Assembly (NCBI GenBank): GCA_937975585.1
Contig: CALJUC010000171.1
Coordinates: 1-15,375 of the forward strand
Direction of reading: 5' to 3'
Length of the DNA stretch: 15,375 nt
Source of the DNA: an uncultured Moraxella sp.
GTDB lineage: Bacteria; Pseudomonadota; Gammaproteobacteria; Pseudomonadales; Moraxellaceae
Position 1 is the stretch's first letter. Every line of letters begins with the position of its first letter. Shown here in pieces: positions 6,939-14,032 of this stretch. The position numbers were made by a program, and so were the translations under genes. The notes beneath the pieces are model-generated. The model worked only from the letters and a program-made list of their open reading frames with translations. It was not told the origin of the DNA and ran no database searches.

Positions 6939-8077
6939 GACTGTCCTCCCGATGTGGCCCTACTCGAATTGTTGCTGCGGCGATAGTAGCGAATACGGTG
7001 CACCGCCCGAGTTTGCCAGTTAAGATATAGCGCGAACAGCATAAATCCAATAATCAGCCAAGCATAGGCCATCACACCAAGTTTGTCTTTGCTAATCGCG
7101 GTTTTGAGTGACATGATACCGATGGCACAACTGACGAAAATCAAAATTGACGGTAACAACCGTAACCAACGACCTTGGCGGGGGCGGACTTGCGCGAGTG
7201 GCGTGGCAAGCATGGCCGCAATCACAATCAGCCATGGTAAGCTCAAGCGATAACCCAATTCAGCCTTGACCTCGGGTTTGTCAAGGTTATTAATCAGTTT
7301 GTTGGTATGTTGGATTTCAACGTTGTTCTCGTTGATGGTTTCGACTTCGGGTTTTTCCAGGCTAATTCGATAGCTGTCAAAACTGACTTGGGAATAGGCT
7401 TGGCTATTGGCACCGATTTCATAGCGCCGACCATTAAATAAATCCAACTGCGTCATCGAGGCATTGGGATTGGTCGGTACTTGTACCGCGCGTTGTGCGG
7501 TGATAATCACCTCTTTGCCCAAGGCTTGGCCTTTTGCATTGGTAGGGCGTTGTACCACATATAAGTCGTTTAATTCGCGTTTTTCTTTGTCAAATGCACC
7601 AACATATAAGTGATAATCACCACTACTGATAAAGGTCTTCGGACGAATCAAATCGAGCGCACTGGTCAAGGCCTGCTGTTGCCAAATCTGCTCACTGTGA
7701 CGCACGCCCCAAGGCTTTGCCCATAGGCTAATACCGGCTTCTAACACGAGTAACACGAGTATGAGCGGGAGCATAAGACGGGTCAACTGGCCGCGACTAA
7801 TACCGCTTGAGAATAACACGCTCATCTCGTGGTCAACATACATACGCCCAAGCACGAGCATCAGTGCCACAAAAAATGACAACGGCAAAATGAGTTCTAA
7901 AAACGTCGGTAAATTATAGCCAATAATGGCAAATAATAGCCCCACATCCAACCGACCCTCGGCCGCGATACCAAAGTAACGAATCAAGCGTCCACCTAGC
8001 ATTAGCACCATCAAAAAAAACAGCACAATTGCGGTGTTAGAGGCCACCTGTTGGGTCATATATCGTCGTAAAATCAC
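6935..8077 (-). CDS. lptF: LPS export ABC transporter permease LptF
   Basis: This is the partner permease of LptG in the LptB2FG lipopolysaccharide exporter. The 380 residues have helices near 17-36, 47-79 and 98-120, a periplasmic jellyroll domain (about 125-270), and three C-terminal helices (about 281-358). Recognisable motifs are ILRRYMTQQ, FLELILPLSFFVALMLVLGRMYVDHEMSVLFSSGIS (split here only by the helix boundary; the DHEMSVLFSSG part is the LptB coupling helix), and AKPWGVRHSEQ. The start is GTG at 8077, supported by AGGTGA about 7 bases upstream; the next in-frame ATG (8059) would remove conserved N-terminal residues. The gene is divergent from pepA over a 334-base gap that carries two promoter-like repeats. 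The C-terminal tail after the last helix is Arg/Ser-rich and cytoplasmic. Confidence 0.95.
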   Translation of the reverse strand: MILRRYMTQQVASNTAIVLFFLMVLMLGGRLIRYFGIAAEGRLDVGLLFAIIGYNLPTFLELILPLSFFVALMLVLGRMYVDHEMSVLFSSGISRGQLTRLMLPLILVLLVLEAGISLWAKPWGVRHSEQIWQQQALTSALDLIRPKTFISSGDYHLYVGAFDKEKRELNDLYVVQRPTNAKGQALGKEVIITAQRAVQVPTNPNASMTQLDLFNGRRYEIGANSQAYSQVSFDSYRISLEKPEVETINENNVEIQHTNKLINNLDKPEVKAELGYRLSLPWLIVIAAMLATPLAQVRPRQGRWLRLLPSILIFVSCAIGIMSLKTAISKDKLGVMAYAWLIIGFMLFALYLNWQTRAVHRIRYYRRSNNSSRATSGGQS

Positions 8078-8184
8078 AAGCCATCACCTAATTGATAAAA
8101 ACGAGTGTGGGTTCTTGGTTTAGCCAACCACCAACGTCAAAAATTGCGCGTTTGTCTTGCCACGCAGGGGAAATTGCCAGCGCT

Positions 8185-8196
8185 TATCATACCATG
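8185..8196 (-). promoter_or_regulatory. Extended -10 candidate for lptF, proximal copy
   Basis: On the minus strand this reads CATGGTATGATA. It contains TG-G-TATGAT, an extended -10 with one mismatch to TATAAT. The lptF GTG start is about 100 bases downstream. No -35 is visible at 17 bases; the GC-rich hairpin sits there instead. Confidence 0.45.
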
Positions 8197-8221
8197 AACA
8201 CGTGCGCCGCGCACCGATGCG

Positions 8222-8233
8222 TATCATACCATG
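8222..8233 (-). promoter_or_regulatory. Extended -10 candidate for lptF, distal copy
   Basis: This is an exact copy of the 12-base element at 8185-8196, again TG-G-TATGAT on the minus strand. A partial -35, TTTACC (8245-8250 on the minus strand, 16-base spacer), makes it the better of the two candidates. Confidence 0.5.
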
Positions 8234-8411
8234 CCGCCATAATTGGTAAATAAGCGTAACGTAAACTCGCAGATAATATCCCGTAAGATTTGGCCGATAT
8301 AATGGCGATAGACGTAGCAAATGCGGATTAGCGACTATCATTTTTCCTCTCATTGGTGGAATATGCTACACTAAACCCATCTTGAATAACCTCATATACA
8401 AAGGACTTGCG

Positions 8412-9920
8412 ATGGCACTTACCTTAACCCTTGCCAAATCAACGGCACAAAAAACCGATAAAAAAAGCAAAAACGCCTGTCAGGTCATCTTAATGGACGA
8501 ACAGGGCACTGCATTAGCCCCATTGAGCGATGAACTCAGTGCCGACGTTGCCGCATTTAGTGATGCTAGCCAATTTAAGGGCAAACTTGCCAAGTCGGCG
8601 TTACGTTATGCCACAGCTGAGCAGTCAGCAATGTTGTTAGTGGGTATCGGTGAGCGTCATAAACTCAATGGCAACGCCTTACAAAAAATCGCCAAAGTCA
8701 TCTATAGCCAATTGGCCGATTTGACCAAAAACGCCACGCTTTGGTTAGGTGGCATCTTAGAGGCCGAACAATTTGGTCAGTTGACTTTGGCACTTATGAA
8801 CCAAGATTACCGATTTGAAAAGTACAAAAGCAAAGCCTCAGATAAACCAACACTAAGCCATATTGTCATCCACGCGACGAATACACAAGACGACTTGCAA
8901 GCAGTACTCGACTTTAACAATGCGATTAACCAAGGTCAAAGCCTTGCACGTGACTTGGCCAATGAACCACCGAATGTCTGCTACCCAGCGTATTTGGCCG
9001 AGCAAGCCCAAGTCTTAGCGGCTACGTATCCTGACTTATTGACCGTCAAAGTGGTTGGCGAAAAAGACATGGAAAAGCTTGGCATGAACTGTTTCTTGGC
9101 GGTCAGCCGCGGTTCGGAGCGCGAAGGTCAGTTGGTGGTGATGGAATACAATGGCCAAGCCGCAAAATCTGGTAAAAAAGCCAAAAAAACCAACTTAACC
9201 AATCCGATTGCGATTCTTGGTAAAGGTATCACCTTTGACACCGGTGGTATTTCATTAAAACCATCGGCAGGCATGGGTGAGATGAAATTTGATATGGGCG
9301 GTGCGGCTGCGGTACTCGGTATGGTCAAAGCCTTGTGTGAAGCGCGCTTGCCGTTACAAGTCGTGGGTGCGATGGCGTGTGCAGAGAATATGCCATCAGG
9401 TCGCGCCACACGTCCCGGTGATATCGTTACTGCAATGAACGGCAAAACGGTTGAAATTCTTAACACTGATGCAGAAGGTCGTTTGGTGCTGTGCGATAGC
9501 TTAGTATATCTTCAACGCTATCAGCCAAAAGTCATGCTTGATATGGCAACCTTAACCGGCGCAATGGTAGTGGCGCTAGGTAGCGTCCGCACAGGCGTAT
9601 TTAGTAACGATGAAGATGTGATTTTTGATTTAGAGCAAGCCAGTGATAGCGCGTATGACCGTATTTGGCATATGCCGCTGGATGAGGACTACCAAGAGCA
9701 GCTAAACTCTAATATGGCCGATATGCAAAACATCGGTGGTATGCCAGCCGGCTCAATCACCGCAGCCTGTTTCTTATCGCGCTTTGTGGATGATATCCCA
9801 TGGGCGCACATGGATATCGCGGGTACCGCATGGCAAACCGGCAAAGAACCAAGTGGCACGGGTCGTCCAGTACCCCTATTGATGCACTATCTACAACGCC
9901 AAGCGTTGGCCGCAAAGTAA
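8412..9920 (+). CDS. pepA: Leucyl aminopeptidase PepA (M17 family)
   Basis: This is a cytosolic two-metal aminopeptidase that removes N-terminal residues from peptides; in E. coli PepA also binds DNA in Xer recombination and carAB control. From ATG 8412 it has 502 residues, the usual length. The M17 signature NTDAEGRLVL is at 351-360. Expected metal and catalytic residues are Lys271 and Asp276 (GKGITFDTGG), Asp294 (MKFDMGG), Asp353, Glu355 and Arg357. The start is set by the Shine-Dalgarno AAGGA (8401-8405), 6 bases before the ATG; an in-frame TTG at 8382 lies upstream of it. A short Lys-rich insertion (GKKAKKTN) precedes the catalytic domain. It is followed by holC, the arrangement also found in E. 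coli. Whether it has a DNA-binding role here cannot be judged. Confidence 0.96.
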   Translation: MALTLTLAKSTAQKTDKKSKNACQVILMDEQGTALAPLSDELSADVAAFSDASQFKGKLAKSALRYATAEQSAMLLVGIGERHKLNGNALQKIAKVIYSQLADLTKNATLWLGGILEAEQFGQLTLALMNQDYRFEKYKSKASDKPTLSHIVIHATNTQDDLQAVLDFNNAINQGQSLARDLANEPPNVCYPAYLAEQAQVLAATYPDLLTVKVVGEKDMEKLGMNCFLAVSRGSEREGQLVVMEYNGQAAKSGKKAKKTNLTNPIAILGKGITFDTGGISLKPSAGMGEMKFDMGGAAAVLGMVKALCEARLPLQVVGAMACAENMPSGRATRPGDIVTAMNGKTVEILNTDAEGRLVLCDSLVYLQRYQPKVMLDMATLTGAMVVALGSVRTGVFSNDEDVIFDLEQASDSAYDRIWHMPLDEDYQEQLNSNMADMQNIGGMPAGSITAACFLSRFVDDIPWAHMDIAGTAWQTGKEPSGTGRPVPLLMHYLQRQALAAK

Positions 9921-9973
9921 TGTGTCTTAGCCATGATAGGCAATCTGATGTTTGGGGATGTGACTAAGCGGTG

Positions 9974-10426
9974 ATGACAGCCATAAACTTTTATATCCTA
10001 GCTGCGCATAAAAAGCTGATGCCGTTCGTGTGTCAGCTCACCCAAACTGTCCTACAAAAAAGTGACGATAGCCTGATTATCGTCACCCCCACCGCGGTAC
10101 TTGAGCCACTCGATGAACGACTGTGGTCATTTAGCGATACCGCTTTTGTCCCGCACACAGTCATACAAACGCCGCAAGATTTGGCCCAAGATGCACTGGC
10201 TAGCGTGCTATTGACCGACAATCCCGATCTGCTTGAGGGCTTTGATGGCGTGGTGATGAATCTTACCACTGAGCCGTTACTGACGTTCGTTAAAGCCAAT
10301 GTTGGGGTAAAGCTGCTAGAGATTATCGCTGCCGATGAGCTAAGCCTTGTTCATGGGCGGCAAAAATATCGCCACTATCGGGAGCAGTGTGCCGAGCATC
10401 CTTTACAAACCTTTCAAATCAATTAA
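9974..10426 (+). CDS. holC: DNA polymerase III chi subunit HolC
   Basis: This is a clamp-loader accessory subunit that, in E. coli, links SSB and the psi subunit to the polymerase III holoenzyme. The protein has 150 residues from ATG 9974; a GTG lies directly before it at 9971 and would add one residue. The N-terminal INFYILA and HKKLMPFVCQLTQTVLQK, with the following IIVTP, DERLWSF, FVPH and LLTD segments, follow the chi pattern, in which a Leu/Trp-rich middle (the WSF region) is typical. The C-terminal YRHYREQ is also usual. Overall conservation of chi is low, so the position 53 bases after pepA, as in E. coli, adds weight. There is no strong Shine-Dalgarno, so translation may depend on the pepA transcript. 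Confidence 0.85.
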   Translation: MTAINFYILAAHKKLMPFVCQLTQTVLQKSDDSLIIVTPTAVLEPLDERLWSFSDTAFVPHTVIQTPQDLAQDALASVLLTDNPDLLEGFDGVVMNLTTEPLLTFVKANVGVKLLEIIAADELSLVHGRQKYRHYREQCAEHPLQTFQIN

Positions 10427-10519
10427 CGATACACGGTTTATTACCAAATCGGTTGCCGTATCGTTATCTCGTCAGTCAGTTTAGCGGTCTAATATCAATC
10501 CGGTTTTCATCAAAAAATA

Positions 10520-10528
10520 TGGTAATAT
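10520..10528 (+). promoter_or_regulatory. Extended -10 promoter element of sstT
   Basis: TG-G-TAATAT is an extended -10 element upstream of sstT, with no strong -35 (CGGTTT lies 16 bases away from the hexamer). Transcription would start near 10535, about 53 bases before the ATG at 10588. Confidence 0.5.
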
Positions 10529-10587
10529 AGCGCCTCACTTTCAGTCATCGATCAATGTGGCTGTTCAATTCATATCTTGAGGTCGTT

Positions 10588-11826
10588 ATGCAAGGATTGG
10601 TACGAATGTATCAGCGGGTTGGCTTGGTACCGCTGATTGTTATCGGTTTAATACTCGGTATTTTGGTCGGCAGCTTGGTCAATCCGGATATCATTGGCGG
10701 CTTACCGATGGGCGTGGCAAGTTTTATCGCGATTTTTGGTAAGTTATTTGTCGGTGCGTTAAAAGCCATTGCGCCACTTTTGGTATTTGTCCTAGTTATT
10801 GCCTCAATCAGCCAGCACCAAACGGGTACCCAAGTCAATGTGCGCCCTACGTTGGTGCTGTATATGGTTGGGACGTTTTTGTCAGCGTTAACCGCCGTGG
10901 TCGCGAGTAAACTATTCCCAACCACGTTAACCTTGGTCACTGGTAAAATCGAGCAAGCACCGCCGGCAAACCTAGCGGAGGTATTGACGAACTTACTCGG
11001 CAATATGGTCAGCAACCCGATAGACGCCATTACCACGGGCAACTATATGGGCGTGTTGACTTGGGCGGTATTGATTGGTCTTGCGTTACGCCATGCCAAT
11101 GCCAGTACCAAAGTGCTGATTAATGATATGGCTGAAGCCGTATCGCATGTAGTGAGATGGGTGATTTGGCTGGCACCGTTTGGCGTATTTGGTTTGGTCA
11201 CACAGACGATTGCTGAGACTGGCTTGGGTGTGTTATTGGGCTACGCGCGTTTATTGGCGGTATTGGTCGGCTCGATGCTGTTTATTGCATTGGTGGTGAA
11301 TCCGCTAATTGTATTTATAAAGACGCGCAAAAACCCATACCCGCTTGTGTTTACCTGTTTGCGTGAAAGTGGTATTACTGCGTTCTTTACCCGCAGTTCA
11401 GCGGCCAATATTCCCGTCAATATGAACTTGGCAGAAAAACTGGGTTTGCACAAAGACACGTATTCGGTGACCATCCCATTAGGTGCGACCATTAATATGG
11501 CAGGTGCAGCGATTACGATTAATGTCATGACCTTGGCCGCGGCGCATACCTTGGGGATTCAGGTTGACTTTGTGTCGGCATTATTATTGTCGGTATTATC
11601 GACTTTATCAGCGGCGGGCGCGTCAGGGGTTGCAGGTGGTTCTTTACTGTTGATTCCGTTGGCGTGTAGCTTCTTTAATATCCCGGATACCATCGCTATG
11701 CAAGTGGTTGCTATTGGGTTTATCATTGGGGTGGTACAAGACTCTGTGGAAACGGCGTTAAACTCTTCGACAGACGTGCTGTTTACGGCTGCGGCCGACC
11801 CAACCTATGCCTATCAAGGGCGTTAA
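10588..11826 (+). CDS. sstT: Sodium:serine/threonine symporter SstT
   Basis: This is a DAACS-family inner-membrane carrier that imports serine and threonine with Na+. The 412 residues are close to the E. coli length (414). The protein is hydrophobic throughout, with about eight helices and two re-entrant hairpins expected for the family. Very conserved stretches include LFVGALKAIAPLLVFVLVIASI, MVSNPIDAITTGNYMGVL, CLRESGITAFFTRSSAANIPVN (serine-rich hairpin 1), IPLGATINMAGAAITI, AAGASGVAGGSLLLIPLAC and QDSVETALNSSTDVLFTAA. The start is ATG 10588, with GAGG 5 bases upstream; an in-frame ATG at 10555 lacks a Shine-Dalgarno. The gene is monocistronic: own promoter in front and a strong hairpin behind. 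Confidence 0.96.
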   Translation: MQGLVRMYQRVGLVPLIVIGLILGILVGSLVNPDIIGGLPMGVASFIAIFGKLFVGALKAIAPLLVFVLVIASISQHQTGTQVNVRPTLVLYMVGTFLSALTAVVASKLFPTTLTLVTGKIEQAPPANLAEVLTNLLGNMVSNPIDAITTGNYMGVLTWAVLIGLALRHANASTKVLINDMAEAVSHVVRWVIWLAPFGVFGLVTQTIAETGLGVLLGYARLLAVLVGSMLFIALVVNPLIVFIKTRKNPYPLVFTCLRESGITAFFTRSSAANIPVNMNLAEKLGLHKDTYSVTIPLGATINMAGAAITINVMTLAAAHTLGIQVDFVSALLLSVLSTLSAAGASGVAGGSLLLIPLACSFFNIPDTIAMQVVAIGFIIGVVQDSVETALNSSTDVLFTAAADPTYAYQGR

Positions 11827-11856
11827 TTGAGTAGCGTTATCGCGATAAAAGACAAT

Positions 11857-11888
11857 AAAAAAGGTCAGTAATTATACTGACCTTTTTT
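11857..11888. terminator. Bidirectional rho-independent terminator after sstT
   Basis: A perfect 14-base stem, AAAAAAGGTCAGTA / TACTGACCTTTTTT, encloses a 4-base loop (11871-11874). The T-run on either strand lets it end both sstT and the convergent exported-protein gene, whose stop codon is at 11930. Confidence 0.95.
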
Positions 11889-11929
11889 GTGCTTAACGTT
11901 AGCTAAGCATTATCGTGCACCATACACTG

Positions 11930-12403
11930 TTATGGTTTTACCACAACTACATCATCGTTTGGCGTCACTACAACAGCTGGACCAACATCAGTGGTAGTGG
12001 TCACTGGTACTGAGGTAGTGACGGTTTTTTTAACCACACCTTTAGCAACAGGAGTTACTTCAACCGTTTCAACCGCAGCATCAGGTGCTGATACGGTTTC
12101 AGTGACTGGTACGACTACCGCCGCTGGTTGAGCGGGTACTGCTGGGGTAGCACGGATATTATTGGTTTCGTTGATTTTCAAATCAGCTGGTGTGTCTGGG
12201 TTGACTTCATTGGCTGAGTTTGAGCTAACAGCGGCTTTTTTAACCACTTTTTCATCTTTGACGGTTTTAGTCTTGTCTTTTTTGACCATCGTTTTGGCCA
12301 CTGGCTTTTTAACAACTTTGGCTTTTGCGGGTGCAGCTTGTGCTGATACAGATAGACCCAAAGCAGTAACAAGCGCCGCTAAAGTAACAGTAATACGTTT
12401 CAT
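11930..12403 (-). CDS. Exported Lys/Ala/Val/Pro-rich low-complexity protein, function unknown
   Basis: I do not recognise this 157-residue protein. It starts with a clear Sec signal peptide: MKR, a hydrophobic core (TVTLAALVTALGLSV) and AQA-A cleavage after residue 23. The mature part has three zones. The first (about 24-60) is strongly basic (KVVKK, MVKKDKTKTVK, KVVKKAA). The second is a short Asn/Asp-containing stretch (SSNSANEVNPDTPADL). The third is a Pro/Val/Thr-rich tail (about 90-157) with PAVPAQPAAVVVPV and several short VTxxx and VVV runs. No cysteine, enzyme motif or membrane helix follows the signal. It could be a cell-envelope or surface-associated linker-like protein; that is only a guess. 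ATG 12403 is chosen for its GAGGA 9 bases upstream; the ATG at 12418 is part of that same region and would spoil the signal peptide little. It probably has its own promoter and ends at the shared terminator. Confidence 0.75.
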   Translation of the reverse strand: MKRITVTLAALVTALGLSVSAQAAPAKAKVVKKPVAKTMVKKDKTKTVKDEKVVKKAAVSSNSANEVNPDTPADLKINETNNIRATPAVPAQPAAVVVPVTETVSAPDAAVETVEVTPVAKGVVKKTVTTSVPVTTTTDVGPAVVVTPNDDVVVVKP

Positions 12404-12481
12404 GGTTATTTTCCTCATTAAAATATCGCTGATTCATATTTATGATTACCACGCAGATAGTTGTAATGTCGGGCGTGTCTA

Positions 12482-12511
12482 ATTATAAATAGCCGAGGTT
12501 TATACTAGCAA
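12482..12511 (-). promoter_or_regulatory. Promoter of the exported-protein gene
   Basis: On the minus strand a perfect TATAAT (12482-12487) follows TTGCTA (12506-12511, four of six matches) after 18 bases. Transcription would start near 12475, leaving a leader of about 70 bases before ATG 12403. Confidence 0.6.
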
Positions 12512-12516
12512 ACCTC
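12495..12516. promoter_or_regulatory. Operator-like inverted repeat over the -35 element
   Basis: GAGGTTT and AAACCTC form perfect 7-base arms around an 8-base spacer. The repeat covers the -35 hexamer of the exported-protein promoter and has no T-tract after it, so a protein-binding site is more likely than a terminator. Confidence 0.45.
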
Positions 12517-12638
12517 ACTAAGCGCATTCTAGATAGAATATATATCACTGTGTAACTTCTCGCATAGAAATAGTTATAAAAGGTAAATCTAAGACGTAAA
12601 ATTGATTGAAAAGGTTAAACCTGTAATAAAAATTTATT

Positions 12639-12654
12639 GTTATTTATAAATAAC
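12639..12654. repeat. Perfect 16-base palindrome
   Basis: GTTATTTATAAATAAC is identical to its reverse complement. It lies in the gap between the UPF0104 gene end and the exported-protein promoter. Its AT-rich composition raises the chance of coincidence. Confidence 0.4.
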
Positions 12655-12670
12655 CCAAGCTTTTATATGC

Positions 12671-12693
12671 AAAAAAAGTAGCGCGTTCTACTT
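12671..12693 (-). terminator. Probable terminator of the UPF0104 gene
   Basis: On the minus strand, AAGTAG, a 6-base loop and CTACTT are followed directly by a run of T (seven in total including the stem end). It lies about 40 bases after the stop codon. The stem is short and AT-rich, so strength is uncertain. Confidence 0.6.
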
Positions 12694-12733
12694 AAGATAA
12701 ATAAGCGGACTTGTCAAAATCGGACAAATGCGA

Positions 12734-13729
12734 TTAAGATTTTTGTCGTATAACCAATCGATAGGCTTCATACAGCACAAGCAGAATCAATGCCAATAAA
12801 AACGGTACGATATAATACAGAACACGAAATACCAATAGGACAGCCAGCATTTGGGTGCGGTCGACTTGGGGCAAGGCAGCTATCATAGTCACTTCAAAAA
12901 CGCCCAACCCACCCGGTACGTGGCTTAGAATCCCAACAGCCATTGACTGGATAAAGGCCGAAAAGGTTGACCAATAACTAATATGTGCGCCAGTCGGTAA
13001 CAATAGATACAGTACCAAGGCAACCGTACTTAAGTCTAAAATCGAGATAATAATCTGCTTGATGAGGGTCATCGCAGATGGCAAGTCAAAACGCCAACCT
13101 CTGATAATCACATGCTTACCTTGTTTGCCCGCATATATAATGGTGGTGAGAATCGCCGCTAACATAAAGATACCCAGCCCACGCACATACAAGGTATGTT
13201 CAAAGATACCCAATGACTTATCAAGTTGGGACAATAAATGTACGGTGATTTCTGGATGCGTGGTCAGTGACAGACCAATTAAGGTGCTAATGCCAAAGGT
13301 AAACGCCATTGACACTAGCCAAACGATATTGGCAATTTCGTTATTGCTTAGCCCCGCGTGGTTATAGTGGCGATAACGGATACCCGTCGCTGTGACCAAG
13401 TTGGCACCCACCGTATGACTAATCGCATACGCGGTAAATGAGGTTAACGCGATAGAAGAATAATGAATCTGATTACGGCGACCGAGTTGGCGTAACGCCA
13501 TCGCATCATAAAACGTGAGTAACACATAGCCAAAAGCCACCACGATAAAAGCAATCACTAAGTGAGTGGTTGGGATACTGGCAATCGCATCTAACACATC
13601 TTGGTAATTAACGCTTTGGGTCAACCGGTATAAAGCGCGCATGGCTAGAACAAAGATAAACACAGCAACGCCAGCCAAAGCCACATGCCAAACATGTCTA
13701 AGCCCAGTTTTTACGCTTGCTGCCTTCAT
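12734..13729 (-). CDS. UPF0104/YbhN-type membrane protein (lysylphosphatidylglycerol synthase transmembrane-domain family)
   Basis: This integral inner-membrane protein of 331 residues shows about eight hydrophobic segments. The conserved family motif SHVPGGLGVFE is at 269-279. Other family features are NxxSHTVGANLVTATGIRYRHY-like residues near 108-125 (seen here as SHTVGAN and GIRYRHY) and a Leu-rich C-terminal pair of helices (295-320). It corresponds to the flippase-like N-terminal domain of MprF but has no C-terminal GNAT-type aminoacyltransferase domain, so it should not make aminoacylated lipid itself. In some bacteria such stand-alone proteins take part in lipid transport or polysaccharide export; the substrate here is unknown. 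Shine-Dalgarno AAGG lies 8 bases before the ATG. A CTGACA (13792-13797, minus strand) could be its -35 with a weak -10. It is monocistronic. Confidence 0.85.
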   Translation of the reverse strand: MKAASVKTGLRHVWHVALAGVAVFIFVLAMRALYRLTQSVNYQDVLDAIASIPTTHLVIAFIVVAFGYVLLTFYDAMALRQLGRRNQIHYSSIALTSFTAYAISHTVGANLVTATGIRYRHYNHAGLSNNEIANIVWLVSMAFTFGISTLIGLSLTTHPEITVHLLSQLDKSLGIFEHTLYVRGLGIFMLAAILTTIIYAGKQGKHVIIRGWRFDLPSAMTLIKQIIISILDLSTVALVLYLLLPTGAHISYWSTFSAFIQSMAVGILSHVPGGLGVFEVTMIAALPQVDRTQMLAVLLVFRVLYYIVPFLLALILLVLYEAYRLVIRQKS

Positions 13730-13854
13730 TTGCTAACCTTATTATTGTCGATGGTAAATACCCAAAAAAAATTTATCAAATAATGAATAATTGTCAGTCT
13801 GATTAGGGTGTATCCCTATTTGAATAATGCGGTGAAAAATCTGATAAATTGCCT

Positions 13855-13918
13855 GCAAAACAAGGCAAATCTTGCGGACAATATTAAAATATTGACAAAA
13901 GATTTAACAAGGTTTTGC
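13855..13918. repeat. Nested inverted repeats, potential 64-base hairpin
   Basis: Three pairs of arms are nested around one centre: GCAAAAC (13855-13861) with GTTTTGC (13912-13918), AAATCTT (13867-13873) with AAGATTT (13899-13905), and CAATAT (13879-13884) with ATATTG (13889-13894), loop TAAA. They are separated by internal loops of 4-6 bases. A competing pairing, TTGCC (13849-13853) with GGCAA (13864-13868), is also possible. No T-run follows, so this is not a normal terminator. Confidence 0.5.
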
Positions 13919-14004
13919 CAAATTTAGCCATTTTTCGACCATTAAAAATTGATTGTTTCGAATTAGGAACACACCTTAGTGTATCACCAAATATTGTTTT
14001 TGCG

Positions 14005-14032
14005 AATATATCAGAAAATTGCACGATATATT
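14005..14032. repeat. Inverted repeat AATATATC / GATATATT
   Basis: Perfect 8-base arms (14005-14012 and 14025-14032) flank a 12-base spacer, about 180 bases before the yqiA-like gene. It could be a protein-binding site or coincidence in AT-rich DNA. Confidence 0.35.

Larger units (their letters stand above)
8078..8411. other. Intergenic region between lptF and pepA
   Basis: This divergent gap holds two 12-base direct repeats (8185-8196 and 8222-8233) that read as extended -10 elements toward lptF. Between them lies a GC-rich hairpin, GTGCGC-C-GCGCAC (8202-8214). On the pepA side TATGCT at 8362-8367 is a possible -10 without a good -35. A 77-codon minus-strand frame (8120-8353) crosses these elements and shows no protein family; I do not regard it as a gene. 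Confidence 0.6.
12404..12733. other. AT-rich intergenic region upstream of the exported-protein gene
   Basis: This region contains a good minus-strand promoter (12482-12511), the inverted repeat over its -35 (12495-12516), a perfect 16-base palindrome (12639-12654), and the probable terminator of the gene at 12734 (12671-12693). I see no reading frame or known RNA in it. Confidence 0.6.

Noticed and set aside
8120..8353. A 77-codon minus-strand frame between lptF and pepA
   Set aside because: It has no recognisable domain, an unusual Arg/Tyr-rich composition, and overlaps two promoter-like repeats and a hairpin.
9128..9466. A 112-codon minus-strand frame inside pepA
   Set aside because: It is a shadow of the catalytic domain of pepA and has no ribosome site or domain.
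10611..11042. A 143-codon minus-strand frame inside sstT
   Set aside because: It lies opposite conserved sstT coding sequence and is explained by the codon bias of that gene.
12162..12482. A 106-codon plus-strand frame opposite the exported protein
   Set aside because: The minus-strand gene has a signal peptide, Shine-Dalgarno and promoter; this frame has none.
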